From SPDF01 sp963812085 (GTDB lineage Bacteria > Gemmatimonadota > Gemmatimonadetes > Gemmatimonadales > GWC2-71-9), in contig CAWETL010000005.1 in assembly GCA_963812085.1 (NCBI GenBank), forward strand, positions 1 through 64,000: DNA of 64,000 bases. The letters run 5' to 3'. Of the stretch, positions 1 to 7,688 are shown one piece after another (position 1 is the first letter of the stretch; each line of letters begins with the position of its first letter). Under the pieces are notes generated by a model. That model saw only the letters and a list, made by a program, of their open reading frames with translations, ran no database searches and was not told the origin of the DNA. A program made the translations under genes and the position numbers.

Positions 1-78
1 GGGCGCGCTGGCCGTGGCAGCCGCCGCACCGTGGGTTCTAACCGAGGACGGCGCGGCCGCCGCCGCGCAGCGCCCTCC

Positions 79-102
79 CAGTTGATGCGCAGGTCGTTCA
101 GC
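79..102 (+). repeat. Degenerate attC-like right half site
   Basis: Bases 79-98 match 18 of 20 positions of the right arm of the complete attC-like site at 663-682. The core reads GTTCAGC (96-102) instead of the GTTRRRY consensus. No matching left arm was found upstream, so this is at best a decayed or chimeric site in front of the first cassette-like gene. Confidence 0.4.
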
Positions 103-123
103 CACACCAAGGGGATGCGATTC

Positions 124-615
124 ATGCACCGACGGTACATTGCGGCCCTCGCCCTGACCCTGGGCATGACCGCCTGCGGGGCCAATGCACCTCCCCAATC
201 CACGTCGTCCTCATCCCACCCCGCTGCCGGCGCGCAGGCGATCGTCGGTCGCTGGGCTCTAATCGCGATGATGAGGAACGGCGTAGATGTGACCAGCGGA
301 GGCGTGACCCAGGATGGAGCGGTGAGGTACTACACGTTCAAGATGAATCGGACTTTCGTCATTCAACTTGGTGACTCGGTCACGGAGACTGGCACGTGGT
401 CGATCGATACTACGGTGTCTCCGAAGACTTTCGACCACACGCCGAACAAGGACGGGAAGCCGGGCCCGCTCGTCCCCGGCATCTACGAGGTCGGCGGGGA
501 CGTGTTGAAGATCTCGATCTTGCCACCAAATGCCGACAACAAGCGGCCGGCACAGTTCGAGGCCGCGCCGTCCAACGGCTCGTTCCTGTTCGTTATGAAG
601 CGCGTTGCGCAGTAG
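124..615 (+). CDS. Small lipoprotein, TIGR03067/lipocalin-like
   Basis: A lipoprotein signal (MHRRYIAALALTLGMTACG) ends in a lipobox with the acylated Cys near residue 17. It is followed by a Ser/Thr/Pro linker and one beta-rich domain of about 125 residues. The pattern IVGRWAL...YYTFKMNRTFVI...TGTWSID...GIYEVGGDVLKI is that of the TIGR03067 family, whose function is unknown. The ATG at 124 is chosen because AAGGGG lies about 9 bases upstream; an in-frame ATG at 115 would overlap it. The gene lies between two attC-like elements, as a gene cassette would. Confidence 0.75.
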   Translation: MHRRYIAALALTLGMTACGANAPPQSTSSSSHPAAGAQAIVGRWALIAMMRNGVDVTSGGVTQDGAVRYYTFKMNRTFVIQLGDSVTETGTWSIDTTVSPKTFDHTPNKDGKPGPLVPGIYEVGGDVLKISILPPNADNKRPAQFEAAPSNGSFLFVMKRVAQ

Positions 616-619
616 CGCG

Positions 620-686
620 GCCTGACCAGCGCATGCAGCTGACGAGGGCGGGCGCGCGCTGGCAGCTGATGCGGAGGTCGTTAGGT
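620..686 (+). repeat. attC-like integron recombination site
   Basis: This 67-base imperfect inverted repeat starts just after the stop codon of the preceding gene. Outer arms GCCTGAC (620-626) and GTTAGGT (680-686) pair over all 7 positions with two G:T pairs, and the right arm fits the GTTRRRY core. Inner arms CGCAT+GCAGCTG (630-641) and CAGCTG+ATGCG (663-673) pair with one unpaired G (635), like the extrahelical base of attC sites. The loop is about 21 bases. No integrase gene lies in the window. Confidence 0.65.
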
Positions 687-745
687 GGTCGCGCGTGTTC
701 TTCTGAATACTCTGTCTCGATGACCAGCCATTGCCGGAGAGCACT

Positions 746-1240
746 ATGAAGCGGCTCCTCTACAGTCTCCTGAGCACGGCGGTGGCCATTTCGGCGTGTG
801 CGCCACCGCCCCAGGACAAGCCAGCGACCAACGCGCAAGTGACGCTTCAGGCCTATGTGGATGCCTGGAACCGCCATGATTCCCTAGCCTTCGACACTCT
901 GCTTGCCCCGACCGGGGTTCATGAGGATCTCGCCTGGGGCTTCCGGGGTGAGGGACCCGCGGCCGTTCGCACGTTCATGCGGGACGTCATCGCAGTCAGC
1001 CCGGACTTCAAGTGGGAGATCACCCGGTCCTTCGCCGACGGCCAGAACGTCGCAGCTGAATGGACGTGGACGGCAACGTACACGGGACCCAGTCCAATTG
1101 GACCTGTCACACATCAACCCATCTCAGGTCGCGGCGCCGCCATCGTCCGCATCGAGGATGGCAAGATCGCGCACTTCACGGATTACTATGATGTCGCGAG
1201 CTTCTTCCCCCCGCAGACCCGGGGTTCCGTGCCCAAGTGA
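746..1240 (+). CDS. SnoaL/NTF2-like lipoprotein (ester-cyclase type)
   Basis: The start is MKRLLYSLLSTAVAISACAPP, a lipoprotein signal with the lipobox ISAC; GGAGA at 736-740 supports the ATG at 746. The remaining 145 or so residues form a SnoaL-like (NTF2 fold) domain: YVDAWNRHD helix, a GPAAVRTFMRDV segment, and the terminal strand IVRIEDGKIAHFTDYYD. Such domains are found in polyketide cyclases and many uncharacterised proteins, so no substrate can be given. It follows the attC-like site with about 60 bases of 5' spacing and is followed by another attC-like half, so it is the second cassette-like gene. Confidence 0.75.
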   Translation: MKRLLYSLLSTAVAISACAPPPQDKPATNAQVTLQAYVDAWNRHDSLAFDTLLAPTGVHEDLAWGFRGEGPAAVRTFMRDVIAVSPDFKWEITRSFADGQNVAAEWTWTATYTGPSPIGPVTHQPISGRGAAIVRIEDGKIAHFTDYYDVASFFPPQTRGSVPK

Positions 1241-1570
1241 GTCTCCTGGATCACGGCGCGCCACCTACCCCTGTATGCAGTTGACGAGGGCGCGCCGACA
1301 CTCCGGACCGGCGCGCCGCTGGTCAGGACTCAACCCCGACGACCAGTTCATCGAAATTATCGGGGCTGACCTGCCGGGGTCATCCCCTACCATGTGACCT
1401 TCGCGAAAACACGTTCCCCCGGGCCCGGGCTCAGTCTACGACTTCGCCTCTCCGCAGTTGACTGCGGGCTCCCCGCTCCTAGGAATCGGGCGTTGACTAC
1501 CATCATTGGCCCACGCACCATTCGCATCACCCGACAGTCGATCCTTTCCCTATTCGACAGGCACTACACC
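1241..1570. other. Intergenic stretch with cassette debris
   Basis: No convincing gene is visible here. The first part (1262-1292) carries the left half of an attC-like site. After about 1330 the cassette similarity ends. A frame open from a GTG at 1394 encodes Arg/Pro-rich residues without recognisable structure and probably marks leader DNA of the next gene. Confidence 0.4.
1262..1292 (+). repeat. attC-like left half site, truncated
   Basis: Bases 1274-1292 match 17 of 19 positions of the left arm of the complete site at 632-650. An upstream ACCTACC resembles the RYYYAAC box. The expected right arm ending in GTTRRRY is missing; instead a GGCGCGCC inverted repeat follows. This looks like a broken attC closing the second cassette. 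Confidence 0.4.
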
Positions 1571-1921
1571 TTGAGCGGCAAGAGGCACCCCCAGGCCCCG
1601 GCCCAGCAGCCGACGCCCCGCGAACGGGAACTAAGTGGTCACATCTTTTCGGTGTCCGCCGGCCTCGTCGGCGTCTGCCTCACGGTCATCGGCTTGTTCC
1701 ACCTGTTCCGGAAGCCAGGCGAGATCCAGAGCGTCGCCGACAACCTGATCGCGATCGACGCCATCATCTTCCTCTTCGCCTGCATCCTCGCCTACCTCGG
1801 CATCCGTTCCGGGGACGAGCGCCGCTGGCACCGGCTGGAGAGCGCCGCCGACGGGCTGTTCCTCATCGGCATTTCCGGCATGGTGCTCATCTGCTCCCTG
1901 ATCGCGTACGAGCTCATCTAG
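1571..1921 (+). CDS. Small three-helix membrane protein, unknown
   Basis: The protein has a short basic N-terminus and three predicted membrane helices (HIFSVSAGLVGVCLTVIGLF, AIDAIIFLFACILAYLGI, FLIGISGMVLICSLIAYEL). A charged RSGDERRWHRLESA loop separates helices 2 and 3. I do not recognise the family. The start is uncertain: a TTG at 1571 was preferred because residues upstream look non-coding, but a GTG at 1394 keeps the same frame. It lies just outside the cassette-like region. Confidence 0.5.
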   Translation: MSGKRHPQAPAQQPTPRERELSGHIFSVSAGLVGVCLTVIGLFHLFRKPGEIQSVADNLIAIDAIIFLFACILAYLGIRSGDERRWHRLESAADGLFLIGISGMVLICSLIAYELI

Positions 1922-1991
1922 CGGCGCTTGCCCGGTCAAAGGCGCATCACGAATACCCGGGCTCGGTGCATTCGCCACCGGTCACATCGGG

Positions 1992-2513
1992 TCAATTCTT
2001 TCCCCAGTTGACGATCGGGAAAATGGGGAACTGGCCGCCCTCCTTGATGATGTTCACGAGGCCGATCTGGACTCCGTGGATCTGCTTCGCGTAATTCACG
2101 AAGGCGAGCTGGAGTCCGTTCACCTGGGTGCTGGAGTTGTAGAGGCCCCACTGCAAGCCCTCGACGGCCCCCGAAATGTTGATCCAGCCCGTCTGGAGTC
2201 CCTCGAACGCACCCTTCTGCACGTTGACGAAGCCCGACTGCCAGCCGGTGAACGTGCCCGTCACCAGGTTGACCCCGCCCCACTGCACGCCCTCGGACGG
2301 ACCGCCGGTGGTGTTGTTGACCAGGCCGAGGTCGAGCCCGACGACCGCCGTGTTGGTGCCATAGATGAGGTTGAAACGGAACCCCTTGACCGCCTTGTCC
2401 GCAGGTACGATCTGGATCGGTGTCACGAGGGACAGCTGGATGGGCGCCTGCGCGTGGGCTACCGATGTGGCTCCGGCCACCAGGAGGGCGACGAACAGCC
2501 GAGAGGAACGCAT
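1992..2513 (-). CDS. LA_2272-type surface-repeat protein
   Basis: A Sec signal peptide (MRSSRLFVALLVAGATSVAHAQ) precedes about 150 residues of a repeated beta motif with roughly 20-residue period: GxNLVTGTFTGWQSGFVN, GAFEGLQTGWIN, GAVEGLQWGLYN, QVNGLQLAFVN, QIHGVQIGLVN. This [FV]xGxQxGxxN repeat is typical of the LA_2272 family of surface or outer-membrane proteins, whose role is unknown. The Met at 2513 was chosen because it begins the signal peptide. It is divergent from the PqqB-like gene. Confidence 0.7.
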   Translation of the reverse strand: MRSSRLFVALLVAGATSVAHAQAPIQLSLVTPIQIVPADKAVKGFRFNLIYGTNTAVVGLDLGLVNNTTGGPSEGVQWGGVNLVTGTFTGWQSGFVNVQKGAFEGLQTGWINISGAVEGLQWGLYNSSTQVNGLQLAFVNYAKQIHGVQIGLVNIIKEGGQFPIFPIVNWGKN

Positions 2514-2629
2514 CAGGAAATCCCCCGAATGAGAGTTGACGGTGGAACACTCTAGCACGGCTCGACCTGTACAATATGATTCGGAGCCGCGCTGGCTGCT
2601 TGACCAGCTGCGACGTAGGTTCCCACCCC

Positions 2630-3595
2630 ATGCACCGCCGCTCCTTCCTCTCCGCCGCCCTCGCCGCAGCCGCGCTGCCCCGCGCCCTCCGCGCCGCGGG
2701 GCGGCTCTCGGCCGGTGACCTCTACGCCCTGGTGCTGGGCTCGGTGCAGGACGCTGGGTTCCCGCAGGTCGGCTGCTACACGCCGAGGTGTGACGCGGGC
2801 CGCGCGCTCCTGGCCGCCGGCCGCGGGCGGTTCGTGTCGTCGCTGGCGCTCATCGAGCCACGCGCCGAACGGTTCTACCTGGTGGACGCCACGCCTGACA
2901 TCACCCGCCAGCTCGACCTGATCACGGGACCCTCGTTCCGCCGGCGGGCCGCGGAGCGGCGGCCCTTCGACGGGATCTTCCTGACCCACGCCCACATCGG
3001 GCATTACGCCGGGCTCGCCATGCTGGGCCGGGAGGGGCTCGGCATCCTGGAGACGCCCGTCTACTGCACCCAGGCCATGGCCGGCTTCCTGGCGTCCAAC
3101 TATCCGTGGCGGTTCCTGGTGGACCAGGGGCACATCGCGCTGCGGCCGTTGGCAGTCGACGAGTGGCACCGGATCGACGCCTTCCTCGAGGTCCAGCTCT
3201 GGCAGGTGCCGCACCGGAACGAAATCGCCGACACGGTGGCCTTCGTGTTCCGCGGCCCCGCCGCCTCGATCCTCTTCCTGCCGGACATCAACGCCTGGAG
3301 CATGTGGAACCGGAACGTCGCCGAGGCGGTGGCGAGCGTGGATGTGGCCCTCGTGGACGGCACCTTCTGGTCGCTGGACGAGCTGCCCGGCCGGACCATC
3401 GACGAGGTACCGCACCCGCTGATGCTGCAGACGATGGACGTATTACAGGGCGTGGTGGACCGGAAGCAGACCCGCGTGGTGCTCACCCACCTCAACAACA
3501 CGAATCCCGCGCTGGACGACGGCGGCCCCCAGCAGGCCGAGATCGCCCGGCGCGGGTTCGGCCTCGCGCGGGAAGGGATGCGGTTCGATTTGTAG
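2630..3595 (+). CDS. Exported PqqB-like metallo-beta-lactamase-fold protein
   Basis: A twin-arginine-like signal (MHRRSFLSAALAAAALP) precedes a PqqB-type metallo-beta-lactamase-fold domain. Visible elements are LGSVQDAGFPQVGC near the N-terminus, the metal-loop variant THAHIGHYAGLAML, LFLPDI, and the late LTHLNNTNP. PqqB acts in pyrroloquinoline quinone biosynthesis, but no other pqq gene is in the window and classical PqqB is cytoplasmic, so this is probably a secreted paralogue with an unknown substrate. It converges with the next gene. Confidence 0.7.
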   Translation: MHRRSFLSAALAAAALPRALRAAGRLSAGDLYALVLGSVQDAGFPQVGCYTPRCDAGRALLAAGRGRFVSSLALIEPRAERFYLVDATPDITRQLDLITGPSFRRRAAERRPFDGIFLTHAHIGHYAGLAMLGREGLGILETPVYCTQAMAGFLASNYPWRFLVDQGHIALRPLAVDEWHRIDAFLEVQLWQVPHRNEIADTVAFVFRGPAASILFLPDINAWSMWNRNVAEAVASVDVALVDGTFWSLDELPGRTIDEVPHPLMLQTMDVLQGVVDRKQTRVVLTHLNNTNPALDDGGPQQAEIARRGFGLAREGMRFDL

Positions 3596-3604
3596 TTTGG
3601 CGCG

Positions 3605-4069
3605 TCAGCTCTTCTTCCGCACCCCCGTCACCGTCTGCGCCGGCTGGTCTTCGCCCATGTCGTAGCCCTGCAGCTTTCGCTGCACCGTCCCGACCAGGCT
3701 GTCGCCCTTGAGCTTCAGGTTCCAGGTGCTGACCACCGTGGCCGTCTTCATGTCGCCGTTCATGTTGAGCGTGGCCTCGGAGGAGGAGATGAAGGTGGTC
3801 TCCCCGGTGGAGGCCTTGCCGGCCAGCCGGACAGGCGGGCGCGGAGGCATGTCGGGAGCCGGATCTCCGGTCAGGGTCCCGATGAGGGAGTCCCCCTGGG
3901 TCGCGATGCTCAGCACCCCCGTCCCCCACAGCACGGTGGCTTCGCCGTTCTCGACGCGGGTCCCCCGCGGGTAGGAAAGCTGCCAGGTGCCGGCGAACGA
4001 GGGCGCCTGCGCGGCGAGGGCGGTGCTGGTGGCGGTGAGGGCGATCAAACCGAGAAGGGCGCGAGTCAT
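3605..4069 (-). CDS. Secreted protein, unknown function
   Basis: A signal peptide (MTRALLGLIALTATSTALAA) is followed by about 130 residues with the pattern FAGTWQLSYPRG...GDSLIGTLTGDP...GDSLVGTVQRKL, a small beta-barrel type often seen in Gemmatimonadota and Acidobacteria exported proteins. There are no catalytic residues to point to. The start at 4069 begins the signal peptide; a longer open frame upstream encodes Pro/Arg-rich residues and is rejected. Confidence 0.6.
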   Translation of the reverse strand: MTRALLGLIALTATSTALAAQAPSFAGTWQLSYPRGTRVENGEATVLWGTGVLSIATQGDSLIGTLTGDPAPDMPPRPPVRLAGKASTGETTFISSSEATLNMNGDMKTATVVSTWNLKLKGDSLVGTVQRKLQGYDMGEDQPAQTVTGVRKKS

Positions 4070-4193
4070 GTTTCCTTGGCTCCGGTGACAGGGGAGGAAT
4101 GCCGGCTCGACAGGCGGGCTCCGGCTGATGATGCCCGGACCCCGCCCGGGTCGCAGTGGACCCGCAGGGCCTCGCGGAATGTAGCTTACGGAC

Positions 4194-4663
4194 ATGCCGC
4201 ACCCGATCGTCATCGTCCCCTTCCGCCCCGAGCTCGCCCCCGCCTTCGGCGAGCTCAACCGGGCCTGGATCGAGCGGCTCTTCCGGATGGAGGGGGCGGA
4301 CCGGAAGGTGCTCGCTCACCCGGAGGAGGCCATCATCCGGCCGGGCGGGCAGATCTACTATGCGATGGACGGCAACGAGCCGGTGGGTACCGTCGCCGCC
4401 ATCAAGGTGAGCGCCACCACCTACGAGCTGGCCAAGATGGCGGTGAGCCCCGAGTACCGGGGACACGGCCTCGGCGAGCGGCTCGGCCGGGCGGTGGTGG
4501 ACTTTGCCCATCCGCGGCCCGGGCAGATCTGCTTTGCGCTGGACGGCGAGGCGGCCGTGGGCACCGCCGCCGCCATCCGAGTGACTCCCACCACCTACGA
4601 GCTGGCCAAGATGGCGGTGAGCTCCGGGTACCGGGGACGCGGCCTCGGCGAGCGGCTCGGCGG
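4194..4663 (+). pseudogene. GNAT acetyltransferase, partly duplicated and truncated
   Basis: Residues 1-95 look like an intact GNAT N-terminal region, with TYELAKMAVSPEYRGHGLGERLGRA covering the acetyl-CoA loop. The normal C-terminal strand region is missing. In its place a second copy of the segment from GQIYYAMDG to GLGERLG follows after exactly 58 codons, and then the frame runs into the antisense strand of an SRPBCC gene. The reading frame stays open to 5039, but those residues are antisense translation. It was probably inactivated by duplication plus deletion. Confidence 0.65.
4347..4662 (+). repeat. 174-base in-frame tandem duplication inside GNAT gene
   Basis: The first copy begins at GGGCAGATCT (4347) and the second at GGGCAGATCT (4521), 174 bases later. 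The shared segment TACGAGCTGGCCAAGATGGC recurs at the same 174-base offset (4422 and 4596). The copies have diverged by substitutions only, and the second is cut at about 4662 by the junction with the inverted SRPBCC gene. Confidence 0.75.
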
Positions 4664-4943
4664 TCGCTTCGGAAATCCAGGTGAAGACCAGCCGCCGAGG
4701 GCGCTCGATCGTCCGGTAGGTGCCGTGGTGGGGATAGTCCTTGGTGGCGCCGTGCATCAGGATGGAAAACTGGCCGCCAACGCGCGCGTCGATGGTGGCG
4801 TTGGAGGGGCCGCCGCCCAGGCGCATGATCTCGGCGACGCTCGCGGGGTCAAGCCAGGCGTCGAACAGTTCCTCCTGGCTCGCCGCGATGCTGCGGCGGA
4901 CGACGACGGTGGCGGCGTTGGTGCTGGTCGTGGCGGTGCTCAT
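4664..4943 (-). pseudogene. SRPBCC (AHSA1-like) protein, 3' truncated
   Basis: The N-terminal 90 or so residues are typical of the activator-of-Hsp90/START-like SRPBCC family: VVRRSIAASQEELFDAWLDP, GGQFSILMHGATKDYPHHGTY and RLVFTWISEA. The C-terminal half (normally ending in a long amphipathic helix) is absent, and the frame continues into antisense of the duplicated GNAT gene. Its ATG overlaps the stop of the upstream ArsR remnant, the usual ArsR-SRPBCC operon arrangement. Confidence 0.65.
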
Positions 4944-5293
4944 GTCCGTTCTCCGTGCGTTGGGGGCTTGGGGTGCTTGCGGCGCCGGGTGACCAGGGCG
5001 TCGAGCGCGGCGAGCCGGTCGTCCCAGAACGCCCGGTAGTGCTCGATCAACGCCCCCGCCTCGGCGAGCGGCGCGGCATTGAGGGAAATCACGGGTCCCG
5101 CCGCCGCACCCGCCGGACCAGCGCGGGCGTCAGCTGCTTGATGTGCTGGAGGTGGAGTTGAGGGAGACCGGGAAATCCGCCGCGAGCTCGGTGACGCGAG
5201 CCTCGGAGCGGGCCAGCCGGGCCAGGATGGCCCGGCGGGTCGGGTCGGCCACCGCCCCGAAGACGGCGTCCAGTCGACCAGTTTGATATTCAA
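4940..5293 (-). pseudogene. ArsR-family regulator remnant, frameshifted
   Basis: Conserved ArsR pieces lie in three frames. LDAVFGAVADPTRRAILARL...VTELAADFPVSL is in one frame, a degraded recognition-helix region (QLHLQHIKQLTPALVRRVRR) in a second, and SLNAAPLAEAGALIEHYRAFWDDRLAALD in the third. At least two indels are needed, and the first frame lacks a start codon. Intact relatives repress a downstream SRPBCC gene, which here is also broken, so the operon seems to have decayed as a unit. Confidence 0.7.
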
Positions 5294-5388
5294 CCTACGG
5301 GTGAATGTATGATCCGGCCGGACCTGTCACAGAGCCTTCCGGCGTCCGGTAGGTTTGCGGCACCACCCGTCCCCTCCGAGGAGCCGAA

Positions 5389-6171
5389 GTGCCCCACTCC
5401 TATCCGCTCGCGTTGGTCACCGGCACCAGCTCCGGCATCGGGGAAGCGCTGGCCCGGGAGCTCCTCCGGCGCGGCTGGCAGGTGATCGGCGCCGCGCGAC
5501 GCGCCCCGTCCATCAACGATCCCGGCTACACGCACCTGCACGCCGACCTCGAGGACCTGGCGGCGCTCCCCACCCTGCTCGCCGCCCAGGTGGGGCCCCG
5601 GCTCCACGACCGCGGCGTGAACCGCGTGGCGCTGGTGAACAACGCCGCCATGATGGGGCTCCTGGGTCCCGTGGCCGTGCTGGACCCGCTGGTCATGCTC
5701 AGGGTGTACGCCGTCAACGCCGGCGCGCCGACCCTGCTGATGGGATGGCTCCTTCGAAGCAGCCCCGCCCACATTCCCGTCCGGATCGTGAACGTTTCCT
5801 CGGGCGTCGCGACGGCGGCGTATCCGGGCACGGGCGCCTATGGGAACACCAAGGCCGCGCTCCGGAACGTCGGGATGAACCTCGCCGCCGAGCTCGACGC
5901 CGATGCGCCGAGGGGATTCGCGGCGCGCGACGCGACCATCCTGTCCTACGAGCCGGGCACGGTGGACACCCCGATGCAGACCGCTGTGCGAGAATCCCCT
6001 GTCGAGGTCCTGCCGATCGTGGGCTTCTTCCAGCAGCTGGCCGCGGAGGGCCACTTGGTGGCCCCCGCACTCCCGGCCGCCGAGATCGCCGATTACCTCG
6101 AGGCCGATGGCCATCCGCGGTGGATGGAACGGCGGTATGGGTCGCCACCCGGCGCCGAGCCGGCGGCCTGA
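5389..6171 (+). CDS. Short-chain dehydrogenase/reductase
   Basis: This is a 260-residue classical SDR. The NADP-binding motif TGTSSGIG is near residue 12, a variant NAG is LVNNAA, the catalytic Ser lies in IVNVSSG, and Tyr-x3-Lys is in AYGNTK. The segment SYEPGTVDTPMQ matches the PG motif after the active site. Arrangement and length are similar to sepiapterin-reductase-like SDRs, but the substrate cannot be read from sequence. The start is a GTG at 5389 preceded by a GAGGAG-type site. Confidence 0.8.
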   Translation: MPHSYPLALVTGTSSGIGEALARELLRRGWQVIGAARRAPSINDPGYTHLHADLEDLAALPTLLAAQVGPRLHDRGVNRVALVNNAAMMGLLGPVAVLDPLVMLRVYAVNAGAPTLLMGWLLRSSPAHIPVRIVNVSSGVATAAYPGTGAYGNTKAALRNVGMNLAAELDADAPRGFAARDATILSYEPGTVDTPMQTAVRESPVEVLPIVGFFQQLAAEGHLVAPALPAAEIADYLEADGHPRWMERRYGSPPGAEPAA

Positions 6172-6262
6172 GCGATCGGGGACCGGCCTGCCGTCCATTC
6201 CGAGGTGGGCCGGTTGGTGTAGATTGTCCGAACGTCGGACTTCCCTCCTTGCAAGGTTGCCC

Positions 6263-7297
6263 ATGCGCTCGCGAATCGTCGTGCTGCTCACCGTCCTGCT
6301 CGCCGCCTGCGGCAAGTCCACGCCTCCTGCGCCTTCCCAGCAGGCGGTGCCGCCACCGACCCCTTCCGCGGCGGCCCCGACGACATCTCCCACCGCGATC
6401 TCGCACGGCGAGGCCCCCATCGGCGCGGCGCTCACGGCGCCGGACCGGGCGGCGGACGCCCCGCCCCCGGGAGGGAGCTCGCACCGCAAGATCCGCTTCG
6501 TAACGGCCCACGTCCGTCACGAAGTGGCGCCCGGGGTCATTTACGAGGCCTGGACCTTCGACTCCATGGTGCCCGGCCCGACCATCCGCGTGAGCGTCGG
6601 TGACACGATCGACTTCACCCTGGTGAACGGCGCGCCGATTCCGCACTCGATGGACTTCCACGCGGCGGAGATCGCGCCCGACCGCGCCTATCGCAACGTG
6701 ATGCCGGGGGACAGCATCCAGTTCCGGTTCGTGGCGCGGGTGCCGGGTGTCTTCATGTATCACTGCGGCACGGCCCCGGTCGCGTCGCACATCGCCAACG
6801 GGATGTACGGCGCGTTGATCGTCGATCCGCACACGCCGCGCCCCCCGGCGCAGGAGTTCGTGCTGGTCCAGAGCGAGTTCTACATGACGCCGCCCACCGG
6901 GCCCGATTCCGTCCACAGCATGGACTGGAACAAGGTGCTCGACGCCTTCCCCGACTACGTCGTGTTCAACGGGGTCGCGTCGCGCTACGCCACGCACCCG
7001 ATCCCCGTCGCGCCGCGCAAGCCCATTCGGCTCTTCGTGGTGAACGCCGGCCCCAACCGCATCAGCTCGTTCCACGTGGTCGGCGCCATCTTCGATCGCG
7101 TCATCGCCGACGGCTTCGGGCGGCCCTTCGAGGGGATGCAGACCTGGAACGTGCCGGTGGGGGGCGGGGCGATCTTCGAGCTGCACCTGGCGGAGGACGG
7201 GCTCTATCCGTTCGTGACGCACGCCTTTGCCGACGCCACCAAGGGCGCCGTCGGCGTGTTCAAGGCGGGGAATCCCCAGGGCACAGCGACTCACTAA
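6263..7297 (+). CDS. NirK-like two-domain multicopper oxidase lipoprotein
   Basis: The lipoprotein signal (LLTVLLAACGK) and a 50-residue Pro/Ala linker lead to two cupredoxin domains. In domain 1, IPHSMDFHAA (H128, D131, H133) and MYHCGTAPVASHIANGM (H167, C168, H176, M181) reproduce the type 1 and type 2 copper ligand spacing of NirK nitrite reductase. H320 in FVTHAF fits the third type 2 ligand from domain 2. The position corresponding to the catalytic second-sphere His of NirK appears to be Ile276 (FHVVGAIFD). It may be a NirK relative with altered chemistry or a two-domain oxidase. It probably acts as a periplasmic or membrane-anchored enzyme. Confidence 0.75.
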   Translation: MRSRIVVLLTVLLAACGKSTPPAPSQQAVPPPTPSAAAPTTSPTAISHGEAPIGAALTAPDRAADAPPPGGSSHRKIRFVTAHVRHEVAPGVIYEAWTFDSMVPGPTIRVSVGDTIDFTLVNGAPIPHSMDFHAAEIAPDRAYRNVMPGDSIQFRFVARVPGVFMYHCGTAPVASHIANGMYGALIVDPHTPRPPAQEFVLVQSEFYMTPPTGPDSVHSMDWNKVLDAFPDYVVFNGVASRYATHPIPVAPRKPIRLFVVNAGPNRISSFHVVGAIFDRVIADGFGRPFEGMQTWNVPVGGGAIFELHLAEDGLYPFVTHAFADATKGAVGVFKAGNPQGTATH

Positions 7298-7316
7298 GCT
7301 CCCGAAGGAGGCCCCC

Positions 7317-7664
7317 ATGGAAGCCTGGCGCCACATGTTGATGACGTTCTTCTACGGACTCTCGACCATTCTCCCGTGGTTTGTCGCGGGGACGGCGGCG
7401 TTGGTCGTGGTCTCGCTCACGCCGTTCGGTCGGGGGCTGACCCGATTCCTCCAGGAATCGCGGCACGGCCAGGGGCTCTCACCCGAGCTCGAGGACGCGA
7501 TCGCCGCACTGCGGAACGACTCCCTGGAAATCCTCGAGCGTCTCGACTTCCTGGAGCGCGCCCTGGCGCAGCGGGACCTGCCGCCCGGCGCGCCGAAGCC
7601 GGCGCTGCCGCCCGCGCCGAGGAGCATGGACACGCCCTCGGGCCGGGTGCGGACGCCGGTGTAG
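7317..7664 (+). CDS. Membrane-anchored coiled-coil protein, unknown
   Basis: One N-terminal membrane helix (ILPWFVAGTAALVVVSLTPF) is followed by a heptad-like segment (LEDAIAALRNDSLEILERLDFLERALAQ) and a Pro-rich tail. AAGGAGG about 5 bases upstream strongly supports this ATG. It lies 19 bases after the multicopper oxidase and may be cotranscribed. A protein of similar layout is encoded at 53477. Function is unknown. Confidence 0.65.
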   Translation: MEAWRHMLMTFFYGLSTILPWFVAGTAALVVVSLTPFGRGLTRFLQESRHGQGLSPELEDAIAALRNDSLEILERLDFLERALAQRDLPPGAPKPALPPAPRSMDTPSGRVRTPV

Positions 7665-7688
7665 CTGACGGGGACCGAACGCCGCGGC

